Assembly: GCF_029227915.1 (NCBI RefSeq)
Contig: NC_079881.1
Span: 21,737,501 to 21,801,500, forward strand
Reading direction: 5' to 3'
Length of the DNA: 64,000 nucleotides
From: Hydractinia symbiolongicarpus
Taxonomy: Eukaryota > Cnidaria > Hydrozoa > Anthoathecata > Hydractiniidae
Of this stretch, positions 37,803 through 50,172 are shown one piece after another. The translations under genes were made by a program, and so were the position numbers. The notes under the pieces were generated by a model. It was not told where the DNA came from, did no database searches, and saw only the letters and a program-made list of their open reading frames with translations. Within the stretch, counting starts at the first letter, position 1. Each line of letters begins with the position of its first letter.

Positions 37803-37943
37803 AGCTTTGCGCAGTGGCATTACCATAGCCAATGAGGTTTAACCGAGGCGTGGTGATTGCTAATTGAAAACTTTTCCCAATATCCCGCATGACGGCGTGA
37901 AACATCGCCGGCGTTGCAATATTTGGAGGTTCCCACTGGGACC
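37803..37943 (+). ncRNA. U4: U4 snRNA copy 71
   Basis: RNA identical to copy 1; last copy followed by the extra T. Confidence 0.95.
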
Positions 37944-38337
37944 ATGCCTAAAAATAGAAATCTTGCTGAGCTCACGAAGACTGCGTCGAATGCAAGAAAA
38001 GCGCAAAAATTCTTGTTTGCTCGCTTCCGAATGGAGAAGAACCCTTTCGTGTAAAGCAGGACACATTATGCATCGCCTCTTTTCAACGCAACTGGTCACT
38101 TCCGCAGACGGCGGGCATTCTAGGTGTAAATGGCGAATCAGTGGTGGAGACAAAGCGCTCGTTGCGGCACTGGCCCTTACTCTCACGACGACAACGGACA
38201 CTTGTCTTAGTTCGGCTATGAATATGAAAACTGTTTAAGTGGCACAAGGGAAAGGCGAGATGGGGACCAAAATGCCGTAACCACAAGCAATCGATAACGT
38301 TAAAGAAGCACGCGATGGTTGCCGTTCTTGTTGGGTT

Positions 38338-38478
38338 AGCTTTGCGCAGTGGCATTACCATAGCCAATGAGGTTTAACCGAGGCGTGGTGATTGCTAATT
38401 GAAAACTTTTCCCAATATCCCGCATGACGGCGTGAAACATCGCCGGCGTTGCAATATTTGGAGGTTCCCACTGGGACC
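38338..38478 (+). ncRNA. U4: U4 snRNA copy 72
   Basis: Identical to copy 1 by eye. Confidence 0.95.
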
Positions 38479-38871
38479 ATGCCTAAAAATAGAAATCTGC
38501 TGAGCTCACGAACACTGCGTCGAATGCAAGAAAAGCGCAAAAATTCTTGTTTGCTCGCTTCCGAATGGAGAAGAACCCTTTCGTGTAAAGCAGGACACAT
38601 TATGCATCGCCTCTTTTCAACGCAACTGGTCACTTCCGCAGACGGTGGGCATTCTAGGTGTAAATGGCGAATCAGTGGTGGAGACAAAGCGCTCGTTGCG
38701 GCACTGGCCCTTACTCTCACGACGACAACGGACACTTGTCTTAGTTCGGCTATGAATATGAAAACTGTTTAAGTGGCACAAGGGAAAGGCGAGATGGGGA
38801 CCAAAATGCCGTAACCACAAGCAATCGATAACGTTAAAGAAGCACGCGATGGTTGCCGTTCTTGTTGGGTT

Positions 38872-39012
38872 AGCTTTGCGCAGTGGCATTACCATAGCCA
38901 ATGAGGTTTAACCGAGGCGTGGTGATTGCTAATTGAAAACTTTTCCCAATATCCCGCATGACGGCGTGAAACATCGCCGGCGTTGCAATATTTGGAGGTT
39001 CCCACTGGGACC
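38872..39012 (+). ncRNA. U4: U4 snRNA copy 73
   Basis: Identical to copy 1 by eye. Confidence 0.95.
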
Positions 39013-39405
39013 ATGCCTAAAAATAGAAATCTGCTGAGCTCACGAAGACTGCGTCGAATGCAAGAAAAGCGCAAAAATTCTTGTTTGCTCGCTTCCGAAT
39101 GGAGAAGAACCCTTTCGTGTAAAGCAGGACACATTATGCATCGCCTCTTTTCAACGCAACTGGTCACTTCCGCAGACGGTGGGCATTCTAGGTGTAAATG
39201 GCGAATCAGTGGTGGAGACAAAGCGCTCGTTGCGGCACTGGCCCTTACTCTCACGACGACAACGGACACTTGTCTTAGTTCGGCTATGAATATGAAAACT
39301 GTTTAAGTGGCACAAGGGAAAGGCGAGATGGGGACCAAAATGCCGTAACCACAAGCAATCGATAACGTTAAAGAAGCACGCGATGGTTGCCGTTCTTGTT
39401 GGGTT

Positions 39406-39546
39406 AGCTTTGCGCAGTGGCATTACCATAGCCAATGAGGTTTAACCGAGGCGTGGTGATTGCTAATTGAAAACTTTTCCCAATATCCCGCATGACGGCG
39501 TGAAACATCGCCGGCGTTGCAATATTTGGAGGTTCCCACTGGGACC
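39406..39546 (+). ncRNA. U4: U4 snRNA copy 74
   Basis: RNA identical to copy 1; the 3' box has one changed A. Confidence 0.94.
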
Positions 39547-39939
39547 ATGCCTAATAATAGAAATCTGCTGAGCTCACGAAGACTGCGTCGAATGAAAGAA
39601 AAGCGCAAAAATTCTTGTTTGCTCGCTTCCGAATGGAGAAGAACCCTTTCGTGTAAAGCAGGACACATTATGCATCGCCTCTTTTCAACGCAACTGGTCA
39701 CTTCCGCAGACGGTGGGCATTCTAGGTGTAAATGGCGAATCAGTGGTGGAGACAAAGCGCTCGTTGCGGCACTGGCCCTTACTCTCACGACGACAACGGA
39801 CACTTGTCTTAGTTCGGCTATGTATATGAAAACTGTTTAAGTGGCACAAGGGAAAGGCGAGATGGGGACCAAAATGCCGTAACCACAAGCAATCGATAAC
39901 GTTAAAGAAGCACGCGATGGTTGCCGTTCTTGTTGGGTT

Positions 39940-40080
39940 ACCTTTGCGCAGTGGCAGTACCATAGCCAATGAGGTTTAACCGAGGCGTGGTGATTGCTAA
40001 TTGAAATCTTTTCCCAATATCCCGCATGACGGCGTGAAACATCGCCGGCGTTGCAATATTTGGAGGTTCCCACTGGGACC
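39940..40080 (+). ncRNA. U4: U4 snRNA copy 75, G2C/T18G/A68T type
   Basis: G2C, T18G and A68T, shared exactly with copy 79. T18G matches the base I recall at this place in human U4. Confidence 0.91.
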
Positions 40081-40473
40081 ATGCCTAAAAATAGAAATCT
40101 GCTGAGCTCACGAAGACTGCGTCGAATGCAAGAAAAGCGCAAAAATTCTTGTTTGCTCGCTTCCGAATGGAGAAGAACCCTTTCGTGTAAAGCAGGACAC
40201 ATTATGCATCGCCTCTTTTCAACGCAACTGGTCACTTCCGCAGACGGTGGGAATTCTAGGTGTAAATGGCGAATCAGTGGTGGAGACAAAGCGGTCGTTG
40301 CGGCACTGGCCCTTACTCTCACGACGACAACCGACACTTGTCTTAGTTCGGCTATGAATGTGAAAACTGTTTAAGTGGCACAAGGGAAAGGCGAGATGGG
40401 GACCAAAATGCCGTAACCACAAGCAATCGATAACGTTAAAGAAGCACGCAATGGTTGCCGTTCTTGTTGGGTT

Positions 40474-40614
40474 AGCTTTGCGCAGTGGCATTACCATAGC
40501 CAATGAGGTTTAACCGAGGCGTGGTGATTGCTAATTGAAAACGTTTCCCAATATCCCGCATGACGGCGTGAAACATCGCCGGCGTTGCAATATTTGGAGG
40601 TTCCCACTGGGACC
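40474..40614 (+). ncRNA. U4: U4 snRNA copy 76
   Basis: T70G; 3' box reads GGA for AGA. Shared with copy 80. Confidence 0.92.
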
Positions 40615-41007
40615 ATGCCTAAAAATGGAAATCTGCTGAGCTCACAAAGACTGCGTCGAATGCAAGAAAAGCGCAAAAATTCCTGTTTGCTCGCTTCCAA
40701 ATGGAGAAGAACCCTTTCGTGTAAAGCAGGACACATTATGCATCGCCTCTTTTCAACGCAACTGGTCACTTCCGCAGACGGTGGGCATTCTAGGTGTAAA
40801 TGGCGAATCAGTGGTGGAGACAAAGCGCTCGTTGCGGCACTGGCCCTTACTCTCACGACGACAACGGACACTTGTCTTAGTTCGGCTATGAATATGAAAA
40901 CTGTTTAAGTGGCACAAGGGAAAGGCGAGATGGGGACCAAAATGCCGTAACCACAAGCAATCGATAACGTTAAAGAAGCACGCGATGGTTGCCGTTCTTG
41001 TTGGGTT

Positions 41008-41148
41008 AGCTTTGCGCAGTGGCATTACCATAGCCAATGAGGTTTAACCGAGGCGTGGTGATTGCTAATTGAAAACTTTTCCCAATGTCCCGCATGACGG
41101 CGTGAAACATCGCCGGCGTTGCAATATTTGGAGGTTCCCACTGGGACC
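41008..41148 (+). ncRNA. U4: U4 snRNA copy 77
   Basis: A80G. Confidence 0.94.
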
Positions 41149-41541
41149 ATGCCTAAAAATAGAAATCTGCTGAGCTCACGAACACTGCGTCGAATGCAAG
41201 AAAAGCGCAAAAATTCTTGTTTGCTCGCTTCCGAATGGAGAAGAACCCTTTCGTGTAAAGCAGGACACATTATGCATCGCCTCTTTTCAACGCAACTGGT
41301 CACTTCCGCAGACGGTGGGCATTCTAGGTGTAAATGGCGAATCAGTGGTGGAGACAAAGCGCTCGTTGCGGCACTGGCCCTTACTCTCACGACGACAACG
41401 GACACTTGTCTTAGTTCGGCTATGAATATGAAAACTGTTTAAGTGGCACAAGGGAAAGGCGAGATGGGGACCAAAATGCCGTAACCACAAGCAATCGATA
41501 ACGTTAAAGAAGCACGCGATGGTTGCCGTTCTTGTTGGGTT

Positions 41542-41682
41542 AGCTTTGCGCAGTGGCATTACCATAGCCAATGAGGTTTAACCGAGGCGTGGTGATTGCT
41601 AATTGAAAACTTTTCCCAATATCCCGCATGACGGCGTGAAACATCGCCGGCGTTGCAATATTTGGAGGTTCCCACTGGGACC
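41542..41682 (+). ncRNA. U4: U4 snRNA copy 78
   Basis: Identical to copy 1 by eye. Confidence 0.95.
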
Positions 41683-42075
41683 ATGCCTAAAAATAGAAAT
41701 CTGCTGAGCTCACGAAGACTGCGTCGAATGCAAGAAAAGCGCAAAAATTCTTGTTTGCTCGCTTCCGAATGGAGAAGAACCCTTTCGTGTAAAGCAGGAC
41801 ACATTATGCATCGCCTCTTTTCAACGCAACTGGTCACTTCCGCAGACGGTGGGCATTCTAGGTGTAAATGGCGAATCAGTGGTGGAGACAAAGCGCTCGT
41901 TGCGGCACTGGCCCTTACTCTCACGACGACAACGGACACTTGTCTTAGTTCGGCTATGAATATGAAAACTGTTTAAGTGGCAGAAGGGAAAGGCGAGATG
42001 GGGACCAAAATGCCGTAACCACAAGCAATCGATAACGTTAAAGAAGCACGCGATGGTTGCCGTTCTTGTTGGGTT

Positions 42076-42216
42076 ACCTTTGCGCAGTGGCAGTACCATA
42101 GCCAATGAGGTTTAACCGAGGCGTGGTGATTGCTAATTGAAATCTTTTCCCAATATCCCGCATGACGGCGTGAAACATCGCCGGCGTTGCAATATTTGGA
42201 GGTTCCCACTGGGACC
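42076..42216 (+). ncRNA. U4: U4 snRNA copy 79, G2C/T18G/A68T type
   Basis: Same three changes as copy 75, 2,136 bp away. Confidence 0.91.
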
Positions 42217-42609
42217 ATGCCTAAAAATAGAAATCTGCTGAGCTCACGAAGACTGCGTCGAATGCAAGAAAAGCGCAAAAATTCTTGTTTGCTCGCTTCC
42301 GAATGGAGAAGAACCCTTTCGTGTAAAGCAGGACACATTATGCATCGCCTCTTTTCAACGCAACTGGTCACTTCCGCAGACGGTGGGCATTCTAGGTGTA
42401 AATGGCGAATCAGTGGTGGAGACAAAGCGCTCGTTGCGGCACTGGCCCTTACTCTCACGACGACAACGGACACTTGTCTTAGTTCGGCTATGAATATGAA
42501 AACTGTTTAAGTGGCACAAGGGAAAGGCGAGATGGGGACCAAAATGCCGTAACCACAAGCAATCGATAACGTTAAAGAAGCACGCGATGGTTGCCGTTCT
42601 TGTTGGGTT

Positions 42610-42750
42610 AGCTTTGCGCAGTAGCATTACCATAGCCAATGAGGTTTAACCGAGGCGTGGTGATTGCTAATTGAAAACGTTTCCCAATATCCCGCATGAC
42701 GGCGTGAAACATCGCCGGCGTTGCAATATTTGGAGGTTCCCACTGGGACC
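42610..42750 (+). ncRNA. U4: U4 snRNA copy 80
   Basis: T70G as in copy 76, plus G14A within stem II; 3' box GGA variant. Confidence 0.91.
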
Positions 42751-43143
42751 ATGCCTAAAAATGGAAATCTGCTGAGCTCACGAAGACTGCGTCGAATGCA
42801 AGAAAAGCGCAAAAATTCTTGTTTGCTCGCTTCCAAATGGAGAAGAACCCTTTCGTGTAAAGCAGGACACATTATGCATCGCCTCTTTTCAACGCAACTG
42901 GTCACTTCCGCAGACGGTGGGCATTCTAGGTGTAAATGGCGAATCAGTGGTGGAGACAAAGCGCTCGTTGCGGCACTGGCCCTTACTCTCACGACGACAA
43001 CGGACACTTGTCTTAGTTCGGCTATGAATATGAAAACTGTTTAAGTGGCACAAGGGAAAGGCGAGATGGGGACCAAAATGCCGTAACCACAAGCAATCGA
43101 TAACGTTAAAGAAGCACGCGATGGTTGCCGTTCTTGTTGGGTT

Positions 43144-43284
43144 AGCTTTGCGCAGTGGCATTACCATAGCCAATGAGGTTTAACCGAGGCGTGGTGATTG
43201 TTAATTGAAATCTTTTCCCAATATCCCGCATGACGGCGTGAAACATCGCCGGCGTTGCAATATTTGGAGGTTCCCACTGGGACC
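43144..43284 (+). ncRNA. U4: U4 snRNA copy 81
   Basis: C58T (stem I wobble) and A68T. Confidence 0.92.
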
Positions 43285-43677
43285 ATGCCTAAAAATAGAA
43301 ATCTGCTGAGCTCACGAAGACTGCGTCGAATGCAAGAAAAGCGCAAAAATTCTTGTTTGCCCGCTTCCGAATGGAGAAGAACCCTTTCGTGTAAAGCAGG
43401 ACACATTATGCATCGCCTCTTTTCAACGCAACTGGTCACTTCCGCAGACGGTGGGCATTCTAGGTGTAAATGGCGAATCAGTGGTGGAGACAAAGTGCTC
43501 GTTGTGGCACTGGCCCTTACTCTCACGACGACAACGGACACTTGTCTTAGTTCGGCTATGAATATAAAAACTGTTTAAGTGGCACAAGGGAAAGGCGAGA
43601 TGGGGACCAAACTGCCGTAACCACAAGCAATCGATAACGTTAAAGAAGCACGCGATGGTTGCCGTTCTTGTTGGGTT

Positions 43678-43818
43678 AGCTTTGCGCAGTGGCATTACCA
43701 TAGCCAGTGAGGTTTAACCGAGGCGTGGTGATTGCTAATTGAAAACCTTTCCCAATATCCCGCATGACGGCGTGAAACATCGCCGGCGTTGCAATATTTG
43801 GAGGTTCCCACTGGGACC
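43678..43818 (+). ncRNA. U4: U4 snRNA copy 82, kink-turn bulge variant
   Basis: A30G changes the internal bulge bound by SNU13; T70C. A30G is shared with copy 85. Confidence 0.9.
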
Positions 43819-44211
43819 ATGCATAAAAATAGAAATCTGCTGAGCTCACGAAGACTGGGTCGAATGCAAGAAAAGCGCAAAAATTCTTGTTTGCTCGCTT
43901 CCGAATGGAGAAGAACCCTTTCGTGTAAAGCAGGACACATTATGCATCGCCTCTTTTCAACGCAACTGGTCACTTCCGCAGACGGTGGGCATTCTAGTTG
44001 TAAATGGCGAATCAGTGGTGAAGACAAAGCGCTCGTTGCGGCACTGGCCCTTACTCTCACGACGACAACGGACACTTGTCTTAGTTCGGCTATGAATATG
44101 AAAACTGTTTAAGTGGCACAAGGGAAAGGCGAGATGGGGACCAAAATGCCGTAACAACAAGCAATCGATAACGTTAAAGAAGCACGCGATGGTTGCCGTT
44201 CCTGTTGGGTT

Positions 44212-44352
44212 AGCTTTGCGCAGTGGCATTACCATAGCCAATGAGGTTTAACCGAGGCGTGGTGATTGCTAATTGAAAACTTTTTCCAATATCCCGCATA
44301 ACGGCGTGAAACATCGCCGGCGTTGCAATATTTGGAGGTTCCCACTGGGACC
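44212..44352 (+). ncRNA. U4: U4 snRNA copy 83
   Basis: C74T and G89A, the latter breaking G89-C110 of the 3' stem-loop. Confidence 0.91.
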
Positions 44353-44745
44353 ATGCATAAAAATAGAAATCTGCTGAGCTCACGAAGACTGCGTCGAATG
44401 CAAGAAAAGCGCAAAAATTCTTGTTTGCTCGCTTCCGAACGGAGAAGAACCCTTTCGTGCAAAGCAGGACACATTATGCATCGCCTCTTTTCAACGCAAC
44501 TGGTCACTTCTGCAGACGGTGGGCATTCTAGGTGTAAATGGCGAATCAGTGGTGGAGACAAAGCGCTCGTTGCGGCACTGGCCCTTACTCTCACGACGAC
44601 AACGGACACTTGTCTTAGTTCGGCTATGAATATGAAAACTGTTTAAGTGGCACAAGGGAATGGCGAGATAGGGACCAAAATGCCGTAACCACAAGTAATC
44701 GATAACGTTAAAGAAGCACGCGATGGTTGCCGTTCTTGTTGGGTT

Positions 44746-44886
44746 AGCTTTGCGCAGTGGCATTACCATAGCCAATGAGGTTTAACCGAGGCGTGGTGAT
44801 TGCTAATTGAAAACTTTTCCCAATATCCCGCATGACGGCGTGAAACATCGCCGGCGTTGCAATATTTGGAGGTTCCCACTGGGACC
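44746..44886 (+). ncRNA. U4: U4 snRNA copy 84
   Basis: RNA identical to copy 1; 3' flank of the upstream PSE-like element altered. Confidence 0.95.
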
Positions 44887-45279
44887 ATGCCTAAAAATAG
44901 AAATCTGCTGAGCTCATGAAGACTGCGTCGAATGCAAGAAAAGCGCAAAAATTCTTGTTTGCTCGCTTCCGAATGGAGAAGAACCCTTTCGTGTAAAGCA
45001 GGACACATTATGCATCGCCTCTTTTTAACGCAACTGGTCACTTCCGCAGACGGTGGGCATTCTTGGTGTAAATGGCGAATCAGTGGTGGAGACAAAGCGC
45101 TCGTTGCGGCACTGGCCCTTACTCTCACGACGACAACGGACACTTGTCTTAGTTCGGCTATGAATATGAAAACTGTTTAAGTGGCACAAGGGAAAGGCGA
45201 GATGGGGACCAAAATGCCGTAACCACAAGCAATCGATAACGTTAAAGAAGCACGCGATGGTTGCCGTTCTTGTTGGGTT

Positions 45280-45420
45280 AGCTTTGCGCAGTGGCATTAC
45301 CATAGCCAGTGAGGTTTAACCGAAGCGTGGTGATTGCTAATTGAAAACTTTTCCCAATATCCCGCATGACGGCGTGAAACATCGCCGGCGTTGCAATATT
45401 TTGAGGTTCCCACTGGGACC
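45280..45420 (+). ncRNA. U4: U4 snRNA copy 85, kink-turn and Sm variant
   Basis: A30G, G45A and G123T. G123T lengthens the uridine run of the Sm site. Confidence 0.89.
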
Positions 45421-45813
45421 ATGCGTAAAAATAGAAATCTGCTGAGCTCACGAAGACTGCGTCGAATGCAAGAAAAGCGCAAAAATTCTTGTTTGCTCGC
45501 TTCCGAATGGAGAAAAACCCTTTCGTGTAAAGCAGGACACATTATGCATCGCCTCTTTTCAACGCAACTGGTCACTTCCGCAGACGGTGGGCATTCTAGT
45601 TGTAAATAGCGAATCAGTGGTGAAGACAAAGCGCTCGTTGCGGCACTGGCCCTTACTCTCACGACGACAACGGACACTTGTCTTAGTTCGGCTATGAATA
45701 TGAAAACTGTTTAAGTGGCACAAGGGAAAGGCGAGATGGGGACCAAAATGCCGTAACAACAAGCAATCGATAACGTTAAAGAAGCACGCGATGGTTGCCG
45801 TTCCTGTTGGGTT

Positions 45814-45954
45814 AGCTTTGCGAAGTGGCATTACCATAGCCAATGAGGTTTAACCGAGGCGTGGTGATTGCTAATTGAAAACTTTTCCCAATATCCCGCA
45901 TGCCGTTGTCAAACATCGCCGGCGTTGCAATACTTGGAGGTTCCCACTGGGACC
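45814..45954 (+). ncRNA. U4: U4 snRNA copy 86, 3' stem-loop subfamily
   Basis: C10A breaks a stem II pair with U6; A90C, G93T, C94T, G97C and T120C. The block at 90-97 is shared with copies 93 and 96. Confidence 0.88.
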
Positions 45955-46347
45955 ATGCCTAAAAATAGAAATCTGCTGAGCTCACGAAGACTGCGTCGAA
46001 TGCAAGAAAAGCGCAAAAATTCTTGTTTGCTCGCTTCCGAATGGAGAAGAACCCTTTCGTGTAAAGCAGGACACATTATGCATCGCCTCTTTTCTACGCA
46101 ACTGGTCGCTTCCGCAGACGGTGGGCATTCTAGGTGTAAATGGCGAATCAGTGGTGGAGACAAAGCGCTCGTTTCGGCACTGGCCCTTACTCTCACGACG
46201 ACAACGGACACTTGTCTTAGTTCGGCTATGAATATGAAAACTGTTTAAGTGGCACAAGGGAAAGGCGAGATGGGGACCAAAATGCCGTAACCACAAGCAA
46301 TCGATAACGTTAAAGAAGCACGCGATGGTTGCCGTTCTTGTTGGGTT

Positions 46348-46488
46348 AGTTTTGCGCAGTGGCATTACCATAGCCAATGAGGTTTAACCGAGGCGTGGTG
46401 ATTGCTAATTGAAAACTTTTCCCAATATCCCGCATGACGGCGTGAAACATCGCCGGCGTTGCAATACTTGGAGGTTCCCACTGGGACC
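46348..46488 (+). ncRNA. U4: U4 snRNA copy 87
   Basis: C3T and T120C (in the Sm site, shared with copy 86). The next unit is 507 bp: a 26-bp deletion near 46,590 and one lost base near 46,790. Confidence 0.91.
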
Positions 46489-46854
46489 ATGCCTAAAAAT
46501 AGAAATCTGCTGAGCTCACGAAGACTGCGTCGAATGCAAGAAAAGCGCAAAAATTCTTGTTTGTTCGCTTCCGAAAGGAGAAGAACCCTATCGCCTCTTT
46601 TCAACGCAACTGGTCGCTTCCGCAGACGGTGGGCATTCTAGGTGTAAATGGCGAATCAGTGGTGGAGACAAAGCGCTCGTTGCGGCACTGGCCCTTACTC
46701 TCACGACGACAACGGACACTTGTCTTAGTTCGGCTATGAATATGAAAACTGTTTAAGTGGCACAAGGGAAAGGCGAGATGGGGACCAAATGCCGTAACCA
46801 CAAGCAATTGATAATGTTAAAGAAGCACGCGATGGTTGCCGTTCTTGTTGGGTT

Positions 46855-46995
46855 AGCTTTGCGCAGTGGCATTACCATAGCCAATGAGGTTTAACCGAGG
46901 CGTGGTGATTGCTAATTGAAAACTTTTCCCAATATCCTGCATGACCGCGTGAAACATCGCCGGCGTTGCAATATTTGGAGGTTCCCACTGGGACC
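46855..46995 (+). ncRNA. U4: U4 snRNA copy 88
   Basis: C84T and G92C; G92C breaks G92-C107 of the 3' stem-loop. Shared with copy 91. Its upstream spacer carries the 26-bp deletion. Confidence 0.9.
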
Positions 46996-47388
46996 ATGCC
47001 CAAAAATAGAAATCTGCTGAGCTCACGAAGACTGCGTCGAATGCAAGAAAAGCGCAAAAATTCTTGTTTGCTCGCTTCCGAACGGAGAAGAACCCTTTCG
47101 GGTAAAGCAGGACACATTATGCATCGCCTCTTTTCAACGCAACTGGTCACTTCCGCAGACGGTGGGAATTTTAGGTGTAAATGGCGAATCAGTGGTGGAG
47201 ACAAAGCGCTCGTTGCGGCACTGGCCCTTACTCTCACGACGACAACGGACACTTGTCTTAGTTCGGCTATGAATATGAAAACTGTTTAGGTGGCACAAGG
47301 GAAAGGTGAGATGGGGACCAAAATGCCGTAACCACAAGCAATCAATAACGTTAAAGAAGCACGCGATGGTTGCCGTTCTTGTTGGGTT

Positions 47389-47529
47389 AGCTTTGCGCAG
47401 TGGCATTACCATAGCCAATGAGGTTTAACCGAGGCGTGGTGATTGCTAATTGAAAACTTTTCCCAATATCCCGCATGCCGGCGTCAAACATCGCCGGCGT
47501 TGCAATATTTGGAGGTTCCCACTGGGACC
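47389..47529 (+). ncRNA. U4: U4 snRNA copy 89, 3' stem-loop subfamily
   Basis: A90C repairs the A90/G109 mismatch to C-G; G97C in the loop. Confidence 0.91.
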
Positions 47530-47922
47530 ATGCCTAAAAATAGAATTCTGCTGAGCTCACGAAGACTGTGTCGAATGCAAGAAAAGCGCAAAAATTCTTG
47601 TTTGCTCGCTTCCGAATGGAGAAGAACCCTTTCGTGTAAAGCAGGACACATTATGCATCGCCTCTTTTCAACGCAACTGGTCGCTTCCGCAGACGGTGGG
47701 CATTCTAGGTGTAAATGGCGAATCAGTGGTGGAGACAAAGCGCTCGTTGCGGCACTGGCCCTTACTCTCACGACGACAACGGACACTTGTCTTAGTTCGG
47801 CTATGAATATGAAAACTGTTTAAGTGGCACAAGGGAAAGGCGAGATGGGGACCAAAATGCCGTAACCACAAGCAATCGATAACGTTAAAGAAGCACGCGA
47901 TGGTTGCCGTTCTTGTTGGGTT

Positions 47923-48063
47923 AGCTTTGCGCAGTGGCATTACCATAGCCAATGAGGTTTAACCGAGGCGTGGTGATTGCTAATTGAAAACTTTTCCCAA
48001 TATCCCGCATGACGGCGTGAAACATCGCCGGCGTTGCAATATTTGGAGGTTCCCACTGGGACC
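47923..48063 (+). ncRNA. U4: U4 snRNA copy 90
   Basis: RNA identical to copy 1. The next unit is 508 bp with the same 26-bp deletion near 48,164. Confidence 0.95.
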
Positions 48064-48430
48064 ATGCCTAAAAATAGAAATCTGCTGAGCTCACGAAGAC
48101 TTTGTCGAATGCAAGAAAAACGCAAAAATTCTTGTTTGCTCGCTTCCGAATGGAGAAGAACCCTATCGCCTCTTTTCAACGCAACTGGTCGCTTCCGCAG
48201 ACGGTGGGCATTCTAAGTGTAAATGGCGAATCAGTGGTGGAGACAAAGCGCTCGTTGCGGCACTGGCCCTTACTCTCACGACGACAACGGACACTTGTCT
48301 TAGTTCGGCTATGAATATGAAAACTGTTTAAGTGGCACAAGGGAAAGGCGAGATGGGGACCAAAATGCCGTAACCACAAGCAATTGATAATGTTAAAGAA
48401 GCACGCGATGGTTGCCGTTCTTGTTGGGTT

Positions 48431-48571
48431 AGCTTTGCGCAGTGGCATTACCATAGCCAATGAGGTTTAACCGAGGCGTGGTGATTGCTAATTGAAAACT
48501 TTTCCCAATAACCTGCATGACCGCGTGAAACATCGCCGGCGTTGCAATATTTGGAGGTTCCCACTGGGACC
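48431..48571 (+). ncRNA. U4: U4 snRNA copy 91
   Basis: T81A, C84T and G92C; near-duplicate of copy 88. Confidence 0.9.
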
Positions 48572-48964
48572 ATGCCTAAAAATAGAAATCTGCTGAGCTC
48601 ACGAAGACTGCGTCGAATGCAAGAAAAGCGCAAAAATTCTTGTTTGCTCGCTTCCGAACGGAGAAGAACCCTTTCGGGTAAAGCAGGACACATTATGCAT
48701 CGCCTCTTTTCAACGCAACTGGTCACTTCCGCAGACGGTGGGAATTTTAGGTGTAACTGGCGAATCAGTGGTGGAGACAAAGCGCTCGTTGCGGCACTGG
48801 CCCTTACTCTCACGACGACAACAGACACTTGTCTTAGTTCGGCTATGAATATGAAAACTGTTTAGGTGGCACAAGGGAAAGGCGAGATGGGGACCAAAAT
48901 GCCGTAACCACAAGCAATCGATAACGTTAAAGAAGCACGCGATGGTTGCCGTTCTTGTTGTGTT

Positions 48965-49104
48965 AGCTTTGCGCAGTGGCATTACCATAGCCAATGAGGT
49001 TTAACCGAGGCGTGGTGATTGCTAATTGAAAACTTTTCCCAATATCCGCATGCCGGCGTCAAACATCGCCGGCGTTGCAATATTTGGAGGTTCCCACTGG
49101 GACC
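48965..49104 (+). ncRNA. U4: U4 snRNA copy 92, 140 nt, 3' stem-loop subfamily
   Basis: One C of the run at 82-84 is lost; A90C and G97C. Duplicate of copy 95. Confidence 0.9.
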
Positions 49105-49497
49105 ATGCCTAAAAATAGAATTCTGCTGAGCTCACGAAGACTGTGTCGAATGCAAGAAAAGCGCAAAAATTCTTGTTTGCTCGCTTCCGAATGGAGAAGA
49201 ACCCTTTCGTGTAAAGCAGGACACATTATGCATCGCCTCTTTTCAACGCAACTGGTCGATTCCGCAGACGGTGGGCATTCTAGGTGTAAATGGCGAATCA
49301 GTGGTGGAGACAAAGCGCTCGTTGCGGCACTGGCCCTTACTCTCACGACGACAACGGACACTTGTCTTAGTTCGGCTATGAATATGAAAACTGTTTAAGT
49401 GGCACAAGGGAAAGGCGAGATGGGGACCAAAATGCCGTAACCACAAGCAATCGATAACGTTAAAGAAGCACGCGATGGTTGCCGTTCTTGTTGGGTT

Positions 49498-49638
49498 AGC
49501 TTTGCGCAGTGGCATTACCATAGCCAATGAGGTTTAACCGAGGCGTGGTGATTGCTAATTGAAAACTTTTCCCAATATCCCGCATGCCGTTGTCAAACAT
49601 CGCCGGCGTTGCAATATTTGGAGGTTCCCACTGGGACC
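49498..49638 (+). ncRNA. U4: U4 snRNA copy 93, 3' stem-loop subfamily
   Basis: A90C, G93T, C94T and G97C; G93T puts a mismatch in the stem. Confidence 0.9.
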
Positions 49639-50031
49639 ATGCCTAAAAATAGAATTCTGCTGAGCTCACAAAGACTGTGTCGAATGCAAGAAAAGCGCAA
49701 AAATTCTTGTTTGCTCGCTTCCGAATGGAGAAGAACCCTTTCGTGTAAAGCAGGACACATTATGCATCGCCTCTTTTCAACGCAACTGATCACTTCCGCA
49801 GACGGTGGGCATTCTAGGTGTAAATGGCGAATCAGTGGTGGAGACAAAGCGCTCGTTGCGGCACTGGCCCTTACTCTCACGACGACAACGGACACTTGTC
49901 TTAGTTCGGCTATGAATATGAAAACTGTTTAAGTTGCACAAGGGAAAGGCGAGATGGGGACCAAAATGACGTAACCACAAGCAATCGATAACGTTAAAGA
50001 AGCACGCGATGGTTGCCGTTCTTGTTGGGTT

Positions 50032-50172
50032 AGCTTTGCGCAGTGGCATTACCATAGCCAATGAGGTTTAACCGAGGCGTGGTGATTGCTAATTGAAAAC
50101 TTTTCCCAATATCCCGCATGACGGCGTGAAACATCGCCGGCGTTGCAATATTTGGAGGTTTCCACTGGGACC
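50032..50172 (+). ncRNA. U4: U4 snRNA copy 94
   Basis: C130T, kept as U.G in the terminal hairpin. Confidence 0.93.

Larger units (their letters stand above)
39930..42980. repeat. Higher-order repeat at 2,136 bp (four-unit spacing)
   Basis: Copies 75-76 and 79-80 share G2C, T18G, A68T, then T70G, a GGA 3' box and a CTTCCAAATGG spacer change (40,695 and 42,831). Only about two of the four units carry shared markers; the others are near consensus. Confidence 0.7.
43480..45850. repeat. Higher-order repeat at 1,602 bp (three-unit spacing)
   Basis: Copies 82 and 85 share A30G, and the following spacers share CTAGTTGTAAAT and GTGAAGAC changes (43,995 and 45,597 regions) and CGTTCCTG before copies 83 and 86. 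Confidence 0.7.
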
